Source: Alphaproteobacteria bacterium
Lineage (GTDB): Bacteria; Pseudomonadota; Alphaproteobacteria; Micavibrionales; Micavibrionaceae
Direction of reading: 5' to 3'
NCBI GenBank assembly: GCA_016794145.1
Contig: JAEUKP010000004.1
Location: 1-64,000 of the forward strand
DNA: 64,000 nt
Position 1 is the first letter of the stretch, and each line of letters opens with the position of its first letter. Below the pieces are notes generated by a model. That model saw only the letters and a program-made list of their open reading frames with translations, was not told where the DNA came from and did no database searches. The translations under genes were made by a program, and so were the position numbers. This document shows positions 19,726 through 28,176 of this stretch, one piece after another.

Positions 19726-20568
19726 ATGAAACGGATTTTTTGCTTATGCTTGACGTTTTTGATCTGCCTGACGACCTCTGCCTTTGCGGGGGATGACACA
19801 CGGGATAAAGCCTATACCAAAATTATGGCGACGAACACCATCCGGTGCGGGTATTATGTTTGGCCACCCTATATTACCAAAGACCCGAACTCCGGCAAGT
19901 TGGGAGGATTCTTTTATGATATGATGGAGGCGATGGGCCAATCTTTGAACCTGAAAATCGATTGGGCCTCTGAAATCAATTTTGATGCAATGTTTGAAGG
20001 CTATGCCTCCGGCAAATACGATATGGTCTGCGCTTCGCTCGCCGCAACACCGGCCCGTGCGCGCGCCAGCGATTTCACCCAACCCTTTATGTATGCGGCC
20101 TATTACCTCTATGCCCGTGACGGCGACACCCGTTTTGATGGAAACTATGCCAAGGTGAATAACAAGAACGTGACTTATGGCTCTTTGGACGGGGATATGA
20201 ACGAAATTATCGGCAAAGAAGATTTCCCAGAGGCCAAGAAATTCAGTATCGGACAAAATGCCGCGATGACGGATACGCTTATGTCGATTAAAACCAAAAA
20301 AGCCGATGTCTCCGTGCTTGACCCCGTGGCCGCCATCAATTTTATGAAAGCCAATCCTAAATCCATTCATCAGGTGAAAGGGGGGCCCGTTCGCGTTATA
20401 CCACTGACCTATTCCATTCCGGTCGGAGAAGATAAATTAAAATCCATGTTGAATATTACCCTGCAAAACATGGTTGAAACTGGCAAGGTGGACAAACTGG
20501 TCAAGAAATACCCTGATCTGGATGCCACGTTGCTGCGGATTCCAAAACCATACGACATCAAGAAATAA
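19726..20568 (+). CDS. Periplasmic amino-acid-type binding protein, array A copy 4
   Basis: 280 residues from the ATG at 19726, chosen because it begins the conserved signal peptide; an in-frame ATG at 19669 would add an unrelated extension overlapping copy 3. Mature region TNTIRCGYYVWPPYITKDPN and MVCASLAATPARARASDF. The WP that follows the second cysteine in the other copies is replaced by LA, so this pocket rim differs. Third-position base use is clearly more GC-rich than in copies 1-3 and resembles sdhA next to it, which fits higher expression or separate ancestry. Confidence 0.85.
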   Translation: MKRIFCLCLTFLICLTTSAFAGDDTRDKAYTKIMATNTIRCGYYVWPPYITKDPNSGKLGGFFYDMMEAMGQSLNLKIDWASEINFDAMFEGYASGKYDMVCASLAATPARARASDFTQPFMYAAYYLYARDGDTRFDGNYAKVNNKNVTYGSLDGDMNEIIGKEDFPEAKKFSIGQNAAMTDTLMSIKTKKADVSVLDPVAAINFMKANPKSIHQVKGGPVRVIPLTYSIPVGEDKLKSMLNITLQNMVETGKVDKLVKKYPDLDATLLRIPKPYDIKK

Positions 20569-20735
20569 AACATTGTTCATTGAAATAGGATGTTCCTTGG
20601 TTAACAACTGGTTTTCGTGAAAAACGGGTAAAATGTCAACTTCCCCCTTCACCCTCCGGTGGATACAAGGTATATAGGAAGAGATAAAAATTCCCATTAC
20701 GGGCGGATGACACACGCCAAAGGACATAACGAAAA

Positions 20736-22523
20736 ATGACATACGAAATTATTACCCATGAATATGATGTTGTGGTTGTTGGCGGGGGTGGGGCCGGTTT
20801 GCGGGCCGCCATGGGCATGTCACAAAAAGGGTTGAAAGTCGCCTGTTTGTCCAAAGTATTCCCCACACGGTCGCATACCGTTGCGGCACAAGGCGGGATT
20901 TCTGCGGCTTTGGGCAATATGGGCGAAGATGACTGGCGGTTTCACTTTTATGACACCATCAAAGGATCCGACTGGCTGGGCGACCAGGATGCCATCGAAT
21001 ATATGTGCAAGGAAGCCATTCCGGCGATTATCGAGCTGGAACATTTCGGTGTTCCGTTTTCGCGGACAGCCGAAGGAAAGATTTACCAACGCGCCTTTGG
21101 CGGGATGACCACCCATTACGGCCAAGGCACGGCCCAGCGCACCTGCGCCGCTGCTGACCGGACGGGACATGCGATTTTGCACACGCTGTACACACAGGCG
21201 TTAAAACACAAAACCGAATTCTTTATCGAATTTATCGCCCTTGATCTGATTATGGACGACGAAGGCGCCTGCGTCGGTGTTCTGGCGTGGAATTTGAACG
21301 ATGGAACCATCCATGCGTTCCGTGCGCATCAAACCGTGCTGGCCACCGGCGGATATGGCCGTGCCTATTTCTCGTGCACATCGGCCCATACCTGCACAGG
21401 GGATGGCAACGCGATGGTGCTGCGGGCGGGACTGCCTCTGCAAGACATGGAATTCGTGCAATTCCACCCGACAGGGATTTACGGGTCGGGCTGCCTGATT
21501 ACCGAAGGCGTGCGCGGCGAAGGTGGCTATCTCACCAACTCCGAAGGCGAACGCTTTATGCCACGTTATGCGCCCAGCGCCAAAGACCTGGCCTCCCGCG
21601 ATGTGGTCTCCCGTTCGATGACCATTGAAATCCGCGAAGGCCGTGGTGTGGGCGAACATAAAGACCATATCCATCTGCATTTGGAACATCTGGATGCGGA
21701 TATTATTCACTCGCGCCTGCCGGGGATTGCCGAAACGGCCAAGATTTTCGCTGGGGTCGATGTGACCAAAGAACCGATTCCGGTTCTGCCAACCGTGCAT
21801 TACAACATGGGCGGAATTCCGACCAACTGGCGCACCGAAGTGGTGTCCCCGACAGCCACCGATCCAAACCGCGTGGTTCCTGGTCTGATGGCCATTGGCG
21901 AGGCTGCGTGCGTATCGGTTCATGGAGCCAACCGCTTGGGGTCCAACTCTCTGTTGGATTTGGTCGTCTTTGGCCGTGCAGCAGCGATCCGTGCGGCGGA
22001 AACCGTTGTTCCGGGCACCAAACACCGCAAAGCAGGGGCCGCGTCGATTGAAAAAGCTCTGGCCCGTTTTGATAAATTCCGCAATGCAGATGGCAATCTG
22101 AAAACATCGGATATTCGCATGAATATGCAACGGACGATGCAAAATCATGCCGCTGTGTTCCGGACGGGCGAAACCTTGCAAGAAGGCTGCACCAAAATTT
22201 CGGATGTCTTTGCCTCGAAACAGGATGTCAAAGTCGCGGATCGTTCGATGGTCTTTAACACGGATCTGGTGGAAACACTGGAACTGGACAACTTGCTGTC
22301 CCAAGCTGTCGTAACCCTGTACTCGGCCGAAAACCGCAAGGAAAGCCGTGGGGCCCATGCACGCGAAGATTATCCGGATCGTGATGATGTCAACTTTATG
22401 AAACACACGGTGACATGGATTGACGATGTATCGGGCAAAACCGCGATTGATTACCGTCCGGTGATCCTGACCACCTTGACCAATGAAGTCGAACCCGTCC
22501 CACCGAAAAAACGCGTCTACTAA
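20736..22523 (+). CDS. sdhA: Succinate dehydrogenase, flavoprotein subunit
   Basis: Oxidises succinate to fumarate with covalent FAD. 595 residues. The FAD-binding [14 protein letters not shown] is followed by [10 protein letters not shown], where His47 is the expected flavin-attachment residue. The active-site and Rossmann regions are intact, and the C-terminus [16 protein letters not shown] is typical. A 167-base gap after the binding-protein array could hold a separate promoter. sdhB does not follow and is nowhere in the window. The flavinylation assembly factor SdhAF4 is at 30.0 kb. Confidence 0.97.
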   Translation: MTYEIITHEYDVVVVGGGGAGLRAAMGMSQKGLKVACLSKVFPTRSHTVAAQGGISAALGNMGEDDWRFHFYDTIKGSDWLGDQDAIEYMCKEAIPAIIELEHFGVPFSRTAEGKIYQRAFGGMTTHYGQGTAQRTCAAADRTGHAILHTLYTQALKHKTEFFIEFIALDLIMDDEGACVGVLAWNLNDGTIHAFRAHQTVLATGGYGRAYFSCTSAHTCTGDGNAMVLRAGLPLQDMEFVQFHPTGIYGSGCLITEGVRGEGGYLTNSEGERFMPRYAPSAKDLASRDVVSRSMTIEIREGRGVGEHKDHIHLHLEHLDADIIHSRLPGIAETAKIFAGVDVTKEPIPVLPTVHYNMGGIPTNWRTEVVSPTATDPNRVVPGLMAIGEAACVSVHGANRLGSNSLLDLVVFGRAAAIRAAETVVPGTKHRKAGAASIEKALARFDKFRNADGNLKTSDIRMNMQRTMQNHAAVFRTGETLQEGCTKISDVFASKQDVKVADRSMVFNTDLVETLELDNLLSQAVVTLYSAENRKESRGAHAREDYPDRDDVNFMKHTVTWIDDVSGKTAIDYRPVILTTLTNEVEPVPPKKRVY

Positions 22524-22576
22524 AAAAGTTACAGCTTTTCTAGTAAGGTGGATAATAGGATGGATAATAGAAGATC

Positions 22577-23242
22577 ATGAGTGTGTGGGACATTTTAACA
22601 AATTATTACCCTGCTTTTCTGGTGGGGCTGTTTGTGACCCTTAAACTCTGCGTCATTATTTGGGGAAGCGGTTTGGTCCTAGGCAGTGCGTTAGCTCTTG
22701 CTGGTGTCAAATTTCCAAAATCTGTTGGATTACCATCCCGTGGATTTTCCTTCTTCCTGGGCGGGGTTCCATTGATTGTCTTTCTATTTTGGCTCCATTA
22801 TCCAGTCCAAGCGATGTTTGATGTTGTTATTGATCCGTTTTACACGGCTGCTTTTACGTTATCGATAGTCAATATCTTCTCGGTTGCGGATATTGTTCGG
22901 GGGGCCTTAAATGATTTTCCAAAACAATATCTTATTGCTGCAAAAGTAACAGGACTCACCCGCGAACAAAGTATTCTCAGAATTCAATTTCCGCTCATTC
23001 TTCGGGAGGTGTTACCACCCCTTTTATTATTACAGGTTGCAATGCTTCATACTTCCCTTTTTGCAAGCCTTATATCTGTCGAAGAAATTTTCCGGGTTGC
23101 CCAGCGCATTAATGCGCAGATTTACAGACCTGTCGAGATTTATACAGCACTTGGTGTCTTCTTCCTTGCCGTGTGTCTGCCGATTAACAGTTTCGCCTTG
23201 TGGTTAAAATCAAGGTTTATCCGGAATTTATCTGAACAATAA
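22577..23242 (+). CDS. Amino-acid ABC transporter permease (GlnP/HisM type)
   Basis: 221 residues with about five membrane helices. The EAA-type cytoplasmic loop that docks the ATPase reads AAKVTGLTREQSILRIQFPL. It is the only permease of this type in the window and lies 53 bases after sdhA, downstream of the four binding proteins. Such permeases work as homo- or heterodimers; a homodimer is inferred because no second gene is present. The likely ATPase partner is the GlnQ-type gene at 51.3-52.0 kb. Confidence 0.82.
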   Translation: MSVWDILTNYYPAFLVGLFVTLKLCVIIWGSGLVLGSALALAGVKFPKSVGLPSRGFSFFLGGVPLIVFLFWLHYPVQAMFDVVIDPFYTAAFTLSIVNIFSVADIVRGALNDFPKQYLIAAKVTGLTREQSILRIQFPLILREVLPPLLLLQVAMLHTSLFASLISVEEIFRVAQRINAQIYRPVEIYTALGVFFLAVCLPINSFALWLKSRFIRNLSEQ

Positions 23243-23302
23243 CACAAAAATTTTCTGTGTATGCTTTCTGCAGAACCAATATAGCTTGCGCCGAATAAAA
23301 TG

Positions 23303-23412
23303 TTGCCCGCCTTATTCACCCGATTTCGGCTTAAAGCCTCCTAAAGCTTCATGACTTTGAGTCTGCTTGCCTTACTGTCGCGAGCGAAAGAGCCTTGGAA
23401 GGCGGGTGGTAA
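23303..23412. other. Structured intergenic sequence, possible small RNA
   Basis: CCCGCCTT near 23306 pairs with AAGGCGGG near 23398-23405, enclosing about 85 bases with further small stems (GGCTTAAAGCC and TCGCGAGCGA). Part of it, CACCCGATTTCGGCTTAAAG, resembles a hairpin segment at about 34957-34983. It lies between the converging permease and porin genes. Strand and expression cannot be decided. Confidence 0.35.
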
Positions 23413-23454
23413 GGGGGAAAAGTCAATATAGAAACTTAAAGCAAAAACTTAGAA

Positions 23455-23484
23455 CAAAAAAAGGGTGACAAACGTCACCCTTTT
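23455..23484 (-). terminator. Intrinsic terminator of the porin gene
   Basis: A perfect nine-pair stem (AAGGGTGAC with GTCACCCTT) and a short loop. On the minus strand a T-rich run follows. It lies about 25 bases beyond the porin stop codon. Confidence 0.85.
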
Positions 23485-23509
23485 CGAAATTCAAAATCTT
23501 TTTAAAAGA

Positions 23510-24544
23510 TTAGAAGTTAACTTGTGTACCGATTGTTACAGTCGTTGCATCTTCAGAACCAGTGAATGCACCAGCAGAAGCGTCAACATCAGTGTAACCA
23601 ACAGAACCACGGAAGGTCATGCCTGGGCCGTATGAGTATACAACACCAGCTGCGTAACGATCAAGGTCACCAGATACGTTCAAACCAGAAACAGATGCAT
23701 CACCATCAGCATTCAAGTAAGAAGCACCAAGTTTGAATGGGCCGGTTGTGTAGTCTGTACCAATTGCCCAAGTGTCAACTTCAGCATCGCCTTCTTCAGC
23801 AGTTGTGTAAACAGCTCCAAGACCGAAGGCACCGATGTCTAAATCAACACCAGTATTCCATTGATCAAAGTCATTGTCGCCAGCAGTTGTATAACCAGCA
23901 CCAGCGATCAAACCAACTGAACCAACCATACCTTCGTAACGAACAGCACCTTCCATCACATCAGAAGCAACGCCAGAAGCGCTTGAACGGTTACCACCGG
24001 AAGTAGCTGAATCATCTTCTGTTGCATAGGAAACACCAGCTTGGAAACCGCTAAATACTGGTGAGAGGTATGTGATTTTATCAGCAGATTTTGCGTAGTC
24101 GTTCGCATAGTCTACAGAAACATCGCCCAAGAATGAGACTGGGTTAATGAATTGACGGATACCATCAATGTTGTCATCAGCAGAAGGAGCGGCAACTTGC
24201 AGCAAGTAAGCAGCACCATCTTCTCTACCAGCGTTTACGCGACCCCAAGAGCCAGCGAAGTAAACATACGACTCATCAACTCCGAAGCCATCAGCTCCGT
24301 CAGCGGTTGCTTCAATGTGAGCACCGACTGTCAAACCGTTGTCCAAGGTTGTTTCGCCACCGAAATGAACTTCGGCATCACGAAGAAAATCAACTGCTTT
24401 TGCACTGTCTTCATCTGAATAGTTAACATATCCTTTGAAGTGACCACCAAGACCCAGTTTTACACCAGAATCATCAGCAGCAAAAGCAGGGGATACTGCA
24501 AGTGTCAAAGCAACAGCAGCAGCGCCGAGCATAAGTTTGTTCAT
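23510..24544 (-). CDS. Outer-membrane porin (general, alphaproteobacterial type)
   Basis: 344 residues from the ATG at 24544, which has a strong GGAGG site eight bases upstream; the TTG five codons before it lies ahead of that site. Signal peptide residues 1-22 (cleavage after AFA). The mature part has alternating Gly/aromatic beta-strands, a conserved turn GLTVGAHIEATADGADGFG, and a final strand ending in VTIGTQVNF, with the C-terminal Phe recognised by the BAM machinery. Likely a 16-stranded trimeric channel for small solutes. Strong ribosome site and terminator suggest high expression. Confidence 0.88.
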   Translation of the reverse strand: MNKLMLGAAAVALTLAVSPAFAADDSGVKLGLGGHFKGYVNYSDEDSAKAVDFLRDAEVHFGGETTLDNGLTVGAHIEATADGADGFGVDESYVYFAGSWGRVNAGREDGAAYLLQVAAPSADDNIDGIRQFINPVSFLGDVSVDYANDYAKSADKITYLSPVFSGFQAGVSYATEDDSATSGGNRSSASGVASDVMEGAVRYEGMVGSVGLIAGAGYTTAGDNDFDQWNTGVDLDIGAFGLGAVYTTAEEGDAEVDTWAIGTDYTTGPFKLGASYLNADGDASVSGLNVSGDLDRYAAGVVYSYGPGMTFRGSVGYTDVDASAGAFTGSEDATTVTIGTQVNF

Positions 24545-24559
24545 GGAAAATTCCTCCAA

Positions 24560-24966
24560 TAAGTGTTAAAATCCGCAGTCTGCCCCAGATGGAACAAAGA
24601 CCACACATAGTTATTTGTATGCTCTTACCAAATTAGGTACGCAGACAGATAGGAGTAATAATCCTCTTTTTTAGATTCTTTTCAAGCTTATCTGTCGTGT
24701 ATCTTGTTCTTGAGGGTCAGTCTGTGGCACAAACACCACAGTTTATTTTTCATATTGCAAATATAATTAAGAATTGGCAATATTTCTGTCTGATAATCCT
24801 GATTTATTTTGTCATGCAGCATGATTTTTCAAGGAAAATTATCGCAGAAACAAGGCGTTGTTGCATGGAAAGTGAAAAAAGCGGATTCACAAAGAGGGGC
24901 GTTACCTTATTCTGTTAGCTATAAAAAAACAGCGCAACTGGGCAGGGTATAATCAAAAACAAGATT
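24560..24966. other. Porin upstream region with a hairpin and T-run
   Basis: About 400 AT-rich bases. They hold the porin promoter (minus strand). On the plus strand CTGTGG at 24722-24727 pairs with CCACAG at 24736-24741, followed by TTTATTTTT, the form of an intrinsic terminator. A short transcript divergent from the porin promoter could end there. A 73-codon GTG frame at 24697-24918 overlaps this hairpin and looks unconvincing. Confidence 0.4.
24948..24953 (+). promoter_or_regulatory. Possible -10 box for the ubiquitin-like ORF
   Basis: A perfect TATAAT at 24948-24953 lies 13 bases before the ATG at 24967. No good -35 hexamer is visible at 17 bases. If used, the transcript would start about seven bases before the ATG and be nearly leaderless, which would explain the lack of a ribosome site. 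Confidence 0.35.
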
Positions 24967-25227
24967 ATGGTTCCGGCTGTCGATTCGACGGGGCTTCCGG
25001 TTCATCGATGTGATGGGCTATCTACTCGCTCACTCGTAGAAACTGTTATGTGGCGGATTAAAACCTGTGCCGGAACAAAACTTACCAGCTTTTCCCATGC
25101 AAAAACGGCGATTTGCTGCGGGGATGACGTACGAGAGGAAAAAACTCTTTCAGATCTTGGCGTTCTTCATGGCTCAAAAGTCTTTGTCCCCAGAGGGCGT
25201 AAAGATCGTACACAGGCCCCTAAGTGA
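24967..25227 (+). CDS. Small protein with ubiquitin-like (beta-grasp) pattern
   Basis: 86 residues. From residue 22 the sequence SLVETVMWRIKTCAG matches the ubiquitin helix in register (DTIENVKAKIQDKEG). From residue 54, GDDVREEKTLSDLGVLHGS aligns gap-free with [19 protein letters not shown], sharing the TLSD motif. Upstream, VDSTGLPVHR fits the first beta hairpin. It ends in PRGRKDRTQAPK with no terminal GG, so classical conjugation would need processing. No E1, E2 or JAB-type gene is nearby. No ribosome site is seen. It overlaps the convergent rlmB stop by eight bases. Could be chance in a short ORF, but the register match is unusual. Confidence 0.5.
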   Translation: MVPAVDSTGLPVHRCDGLSTRSLVETVMWRIKTCAGTKLTSFSHAKTAICCGDDVREEKTLSDLGVLHGSKVFVPRGRKDRTQAPK

Positions 25228-26176
25228 CGACAGCATAAAGAGCAACAGCAGCAGCATTCGATACATTAAGGCTGCTGAATGCGCCAGAGGTTGGTAATTT
25301 TACCAACACATCACATTTTTCACGAATGAGTGGCCGGAGGCCAGGTCCTTCTGCCCCCAGCACCAAAAGCGTCTTGTCGAATTTGGATGTTTGATTAATT
25401 GTTTCCTGCCCACGTTCATCAAGCGCTAACGCAAAATAGCCCTGCTCCTGTAACGTCTCAATCGAGCGGGAAAGGTTCGTTTCATAAACAACAGCAAGTG
25501 ACTCAACCGCCCCACAAGCTGTTTTGGCTACAATTCCATTCAGTTCGGGCGCATATTTGCTTTGAACAATAATTGCATCAGCTCCAAACGCGCAGGCAGA
25601 ACGCATGACGGCCCCCAGATTGTGCGGGTCTGTGACTTGGTCCAAAAGAACGATGACAGATTTCTTTTTATGAATCGTGGTATTAATAATATCAGATAAA
25701 AAAACCTCAGATAGCTGAGCTGCATCAATGCCGACACCTTGATGGACCGTCCCTTTCGGGAGAGCCCGATCGAACGTTTGTTTTTCAAGAAGAACCGGAT
25801 CCGGACGCTTTATCCCCAATTTTCTGGCACGGCCAACCCATTCATAAGCCATATTTTCCGTTGCATCTGTGCAATAAATAGCTTGCATCGCGCGGGTTGG
25901 ATTCATGACTGCAGCCTCACAAGCATGAATTCCAAAGAGCGTCATGCGAATTTTTAAAGCACTGGTCTGGTGTTTTTCAGGGCGGGAATCGCCAGGGGCG
26001 TCACGCTGTTCGGCCAAAATGCGACCTGCACGCGTTCCTGCCTTAATGCCACGTTTCGGAGGGGGATTATCTTTTTTATCTTTTTTGGGGTCTGGCCGTT
26101 TAGATATCTTGCCATCTCTTGATCTGTACGGCACAGATTTTGTCGAATTTGCAGGTTTTTTTGATTTTTGTTTCAT
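25220..26176 (-). CDS. rlmB: 23S rRNA 2'-O-ribose methyltransferase (TrmH/SpoU family)
   Basis: 318 residues. A basic, low-complexity N-terminal extension (about 1-65) precedes the SpoU substrate-binding domain (GIHACEAAVMNPTRAMQAIY) and the knotted methyltransferase domain. Its three motifs are LLDQVTDPHNLGAVMRSA, LVLGAEGPGLRP and LPTSGAFSSLNVSNAAA. RlmB methylates G2251 of 23S rRNA in E. coli. It is divergent from the tRNA-Tyr gene, a common arrangement in alphaproteobacteria. Confidence 0.9.
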   Translation of the reverse strand: MKQKSKKPANSTKSVPYRSRDGKISKRPDPKKDKKDNPPPKRGIKAGTRAGRILAEQRDAPGDSRPEKHQTSALKIRMTLFGIHACEAAVMNPTRAMQAIYCTDATENMAYEWVGRARKLGIKRPDPVLLEKQTFDRALPKGTVHQGVGIDAAQLSEVFLSDIINTTIHKKKSVIVLLDQVTDPHNLGAVMRSACAFGADAIIVQSKYAPELNGIVAKTACGAVESLAVVYETNLSRSIETLQEQGYFALALDERGQETINQTSKFDKTLLVLGAEGPGLRPLIREKCDVLVKLPTSGAFSSLNVSNAAAVALYAVVT

Positions 26177-26270
26177 TTTGACTTGACTTTCAATCGCTTT
26201 TCGCTTTTCTTCTCCATCTCAATATCCTGTGCACTGAACGTGTGCAAGGGAATTGTATCAAACACCTGTT

Positions 26271-26356
26271 GGAAGGGTGGCCGAGTGGTTAATGGCAGCA
26301 GACTGTAAATCTGCCCGCGCGAGCGTACACAGGTTCGAATCCTGTCCCTTCCACCA
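26271..26356 (+). tRNA. tRNA-Tyr (GTA)
   Basis: 86 bases including encoded CCA. Acceptor GGAAGGG pairs with CCCTTCC; D-arm GCCGAGTGGTTAATGGC; anticodon stem-loop CAGACTGTAAATCTG with GTA; long class II variable arm; T-loop GGTTCGAATCC. All hallmark positions fit tRNA-Tyr. Confidence 0.97.
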
Positions 26357-26469
26357 TTTATTTAACAACCCGTCCAGTGTGACGGGTTTTTCTTTGCGCG
26401 AAAGCCCAATGTTCGCGAATATTTTTATGTGATAATATCTAGCAATTCAATATAGAGGCGAAATAAGTT

Positions 26470-26973
26470 ATGCATACCAATATTTCAATTATTACAACGG
26501 GCGGCACAATTGACGGCGCTGACTCGGATAAGCAAACAACCCGTGTAAAAAGCGATGCTGTTGAATGGTTGTAGACACAATCCGGTATTCAAATCAAACA
26601 TATTCCTCTTATGAACAAAGATTCTCGCCTGACTACTGAAGATGACCGTGGTGATATCGTTCATTCAGTTTTACATGAAAAAAATGATTTTATCATTGTA
26701 ACGCATGGCACATTCACGATTTGCCAAACGGGTAGGGCATTTAAAAATGCACTTAGCTCTTCTGCTAAAACTGTCTTATTGGTCGGCGCATGGATACCAT
26801 TTAATGAACCAAATTCTGATGCTGAACATCAAATGGCCTTTGCGCTTGATATTCTGAAATCGCCTCAGGTAGGTGTTTTCATAGCAATGGACAATCGTCT
26901 TTGGGATCCTGATACCACAGAGAAAAAAGAAATAACGCCTGATCGATACCAGCTGGAAATATTTAGATTTTGA
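26470..26973 (+). pseudogene. Small asparaginase-domain protein with internal amber codon
   Basis: A 167-codon frame beginning MHTNISIITTGGTIDGADSD, the type I asparaginase nucleophile-threonine motif. It is stopped by TAG at 26572-26574 (codon 35) and continues in the same frame with ALSSSAKTVLLVGAWIPFNE and SDAEHQMAFALDILKSP. The second catalytic motif reads VTHGTFT where the family has THGTDT, so the key Asp is missing. Length matches the short one-domain asparaginase-like proteins. With two lesions it is most likely a pseudogene, although amber readthrough cannot be excluded. Confidence 0.75.
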
Positions 26974-27513
26974 ACTCTTTATTTAGAACATTTCAAAACT
27001 TTTCTGGGTTTCTTTTGTTATTTAATGTCAAGATCTTGATCAATATTTGAGAAGTTAGTGTCCATCCAAAAACTTTTCCGCAGAAATGCGCCAAAAGTTT
27101 TTGAACGGACACTTAGAAACAATACCCTAAAATACGCCACCATTTGTTGATTTTTTGCCATCCAGCAAAATCCAGAAAGCCCGCGCCAAGTTATGCCGCG
27201 TATCCAGTCAAGATCAGTGTCTATGTGCTTTTCTGCCTCTGCGAGGGCTATGCGTAATTGGGTGAATCTTATTCCTCACTTCACAAATTGCACAAATTAG
27301 TGATAAGAACCCACAGTATAAGGCCGTTAAACTTATGCTCTAGTAGGCAAATTATTTTAGGATCAATTGGTTACGTGGACCCAAAACAACCAAGGCGCAA
27401 CTAAGGAACAAAACCACCAAAAAAGAGTAAAATTTCCTGTCAGTTAACGTGTTGTGATTTGTTGTCTAGGAATGTGCCGCTACTGTGCCACAGACAGCTT
27501 TACCATTCGAAAC
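26974..27513. other. Intergenic stretch with a long palindrome and a possible gene remnant
   Basis: About 540 bases without a standard gene. The minus strand has an open frame at about 27025-27283 that includes FTQLRIALAEAEKHIDTDLD and IRGITWRGLSGFCWMAK but lacks a standard start codon. It looks like a protein fragment of unknown family. The palindrome at 27056-27115 lies inside it. Confidence 0.35.
27056..27115. repeat. Imperfect 60-base palindrome
   Basis: The arms AGTGTCCATCCAAAAACTTT and the complement of the right half, AGTGTCCGTTCAAAAACTTT, differ at two positions. They flank a centre of about 18 bases. This looks like two abutted terminal repeats of an insertion element or a miniature element with almost no interior. 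Confidence 0.6.
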
Positions 27514-27589
27514 TGGCAGGGGCAGTAGGACTTGAACCCACGACCCTCGGTTTTGGAGACCGATGCTCTACCAACTGAGCTATACCCCT
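27514..27589 (-). tRNA. tRNA-Trp (CCA)
   Basis: 76 bases on the minus strand including encoded CCA. Acceptor AGGGGTA pairs with TGCCCCT (one G-T pair). D-loop AGCTCAGTTGGTAGAGC; anticodon stem-loop TCGGTCTCCAAAACCGA with CCA; T-loop GGGTTCAAGTCC. The region immediately after its 3' end carries the palindrome and gene remnant, as often seen where elements use tRNA ends. Confidence 0.96.
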
Positions 27590-27690
27590 ATAAGGCCGTA
27601 CGAATGGGTGCTTTTTAATCTATCTTGCTCTGTTTGGCCAGTAAAAAATAAGGAACAAACGATATTTCTTTTTTATCTGATCTGAAGGTC

Positions 27691-28173
27691 TTAAACCTTA
27701 ACAGCCTTGTTGATACGGGCCAGACCCCGTTTTACCCTTATGAAGCCATAAATTTGGGCCGGCAGAACAGATAAGAAAGTTATTCCTGTGATGAGCCAGA
27801 AGTTCTTATCCATAAAATCTTGCATCACGCGACCAACCATTGCCTCATCTGGAATAACCATCCCCTGGGCCACAGATTCCAGCGCCTCGTGAAGCGCTGT
27901 CATATCACCTAGAATTGGAATAGAAAGGCTCGCAATCAGGATTCCGCCAATATAAATCATGGACCATCCCCAAAAGGTTTTAATGATCTCTTTTGTTTCT
28001 TGATATTCAGGACTTCCGATTTTCCACTTCCGACGCAAACTATAGAAACCAATAATGAGCAGAAATGAGAAAAACATTGAAAAGACCTGAGTCAGTGTGT
28101 TTGGAATCGCACTGATAACCATGCAAAGAATCAGAGCAAAATACGCATATTTTAGTTGATTTTCAGATATCAT
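27691..28173 (-). CDS. Hypothetical four-helix membrane protein
   Basis: 160 residues, about four membrane helices (near residues 8-25, 30-45, 70-90 and 125-145), with an acidic loop between helices three and four and a basic C-terminus (VKRGLARINKAVKV). Family not recognised. It starts three bases after mutL stops, so it is probably the last gene of an sdhAF4-mutL-membrane protein transcript. Confidence 0.6.
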   Translation of the reverse strand: MISENQLKYAYFALILCMVISAIPNTLTQVFSMFFSFLLIIGFYSLRRKWKIGSPEYQETKEIIKTFWGWSMIYIGGILIASLSIPILGDMTALHEALESVAQGMVIPDEAMVGRVMQDFMDKNFWLITGITFLSVLPAQIYGFIRVKRGLARINKAVKV

Positions 28174-28176
28174 TCG

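Noticed and set aside
21201..22406. 401-codon antisense frame inside sdhA
   Set aside because: A mirror of GC-rich codon use in sdhA with no recognisable protein features; the same holds for long antisense frames in ahcY and acs.
24960..25010. Resemblance to the tmRNA segment GATTCGACGGGG
   Set aside because: No matching acceptor stem, T-arm or tag reading frame was found on either side; the stretch reads better as coding.
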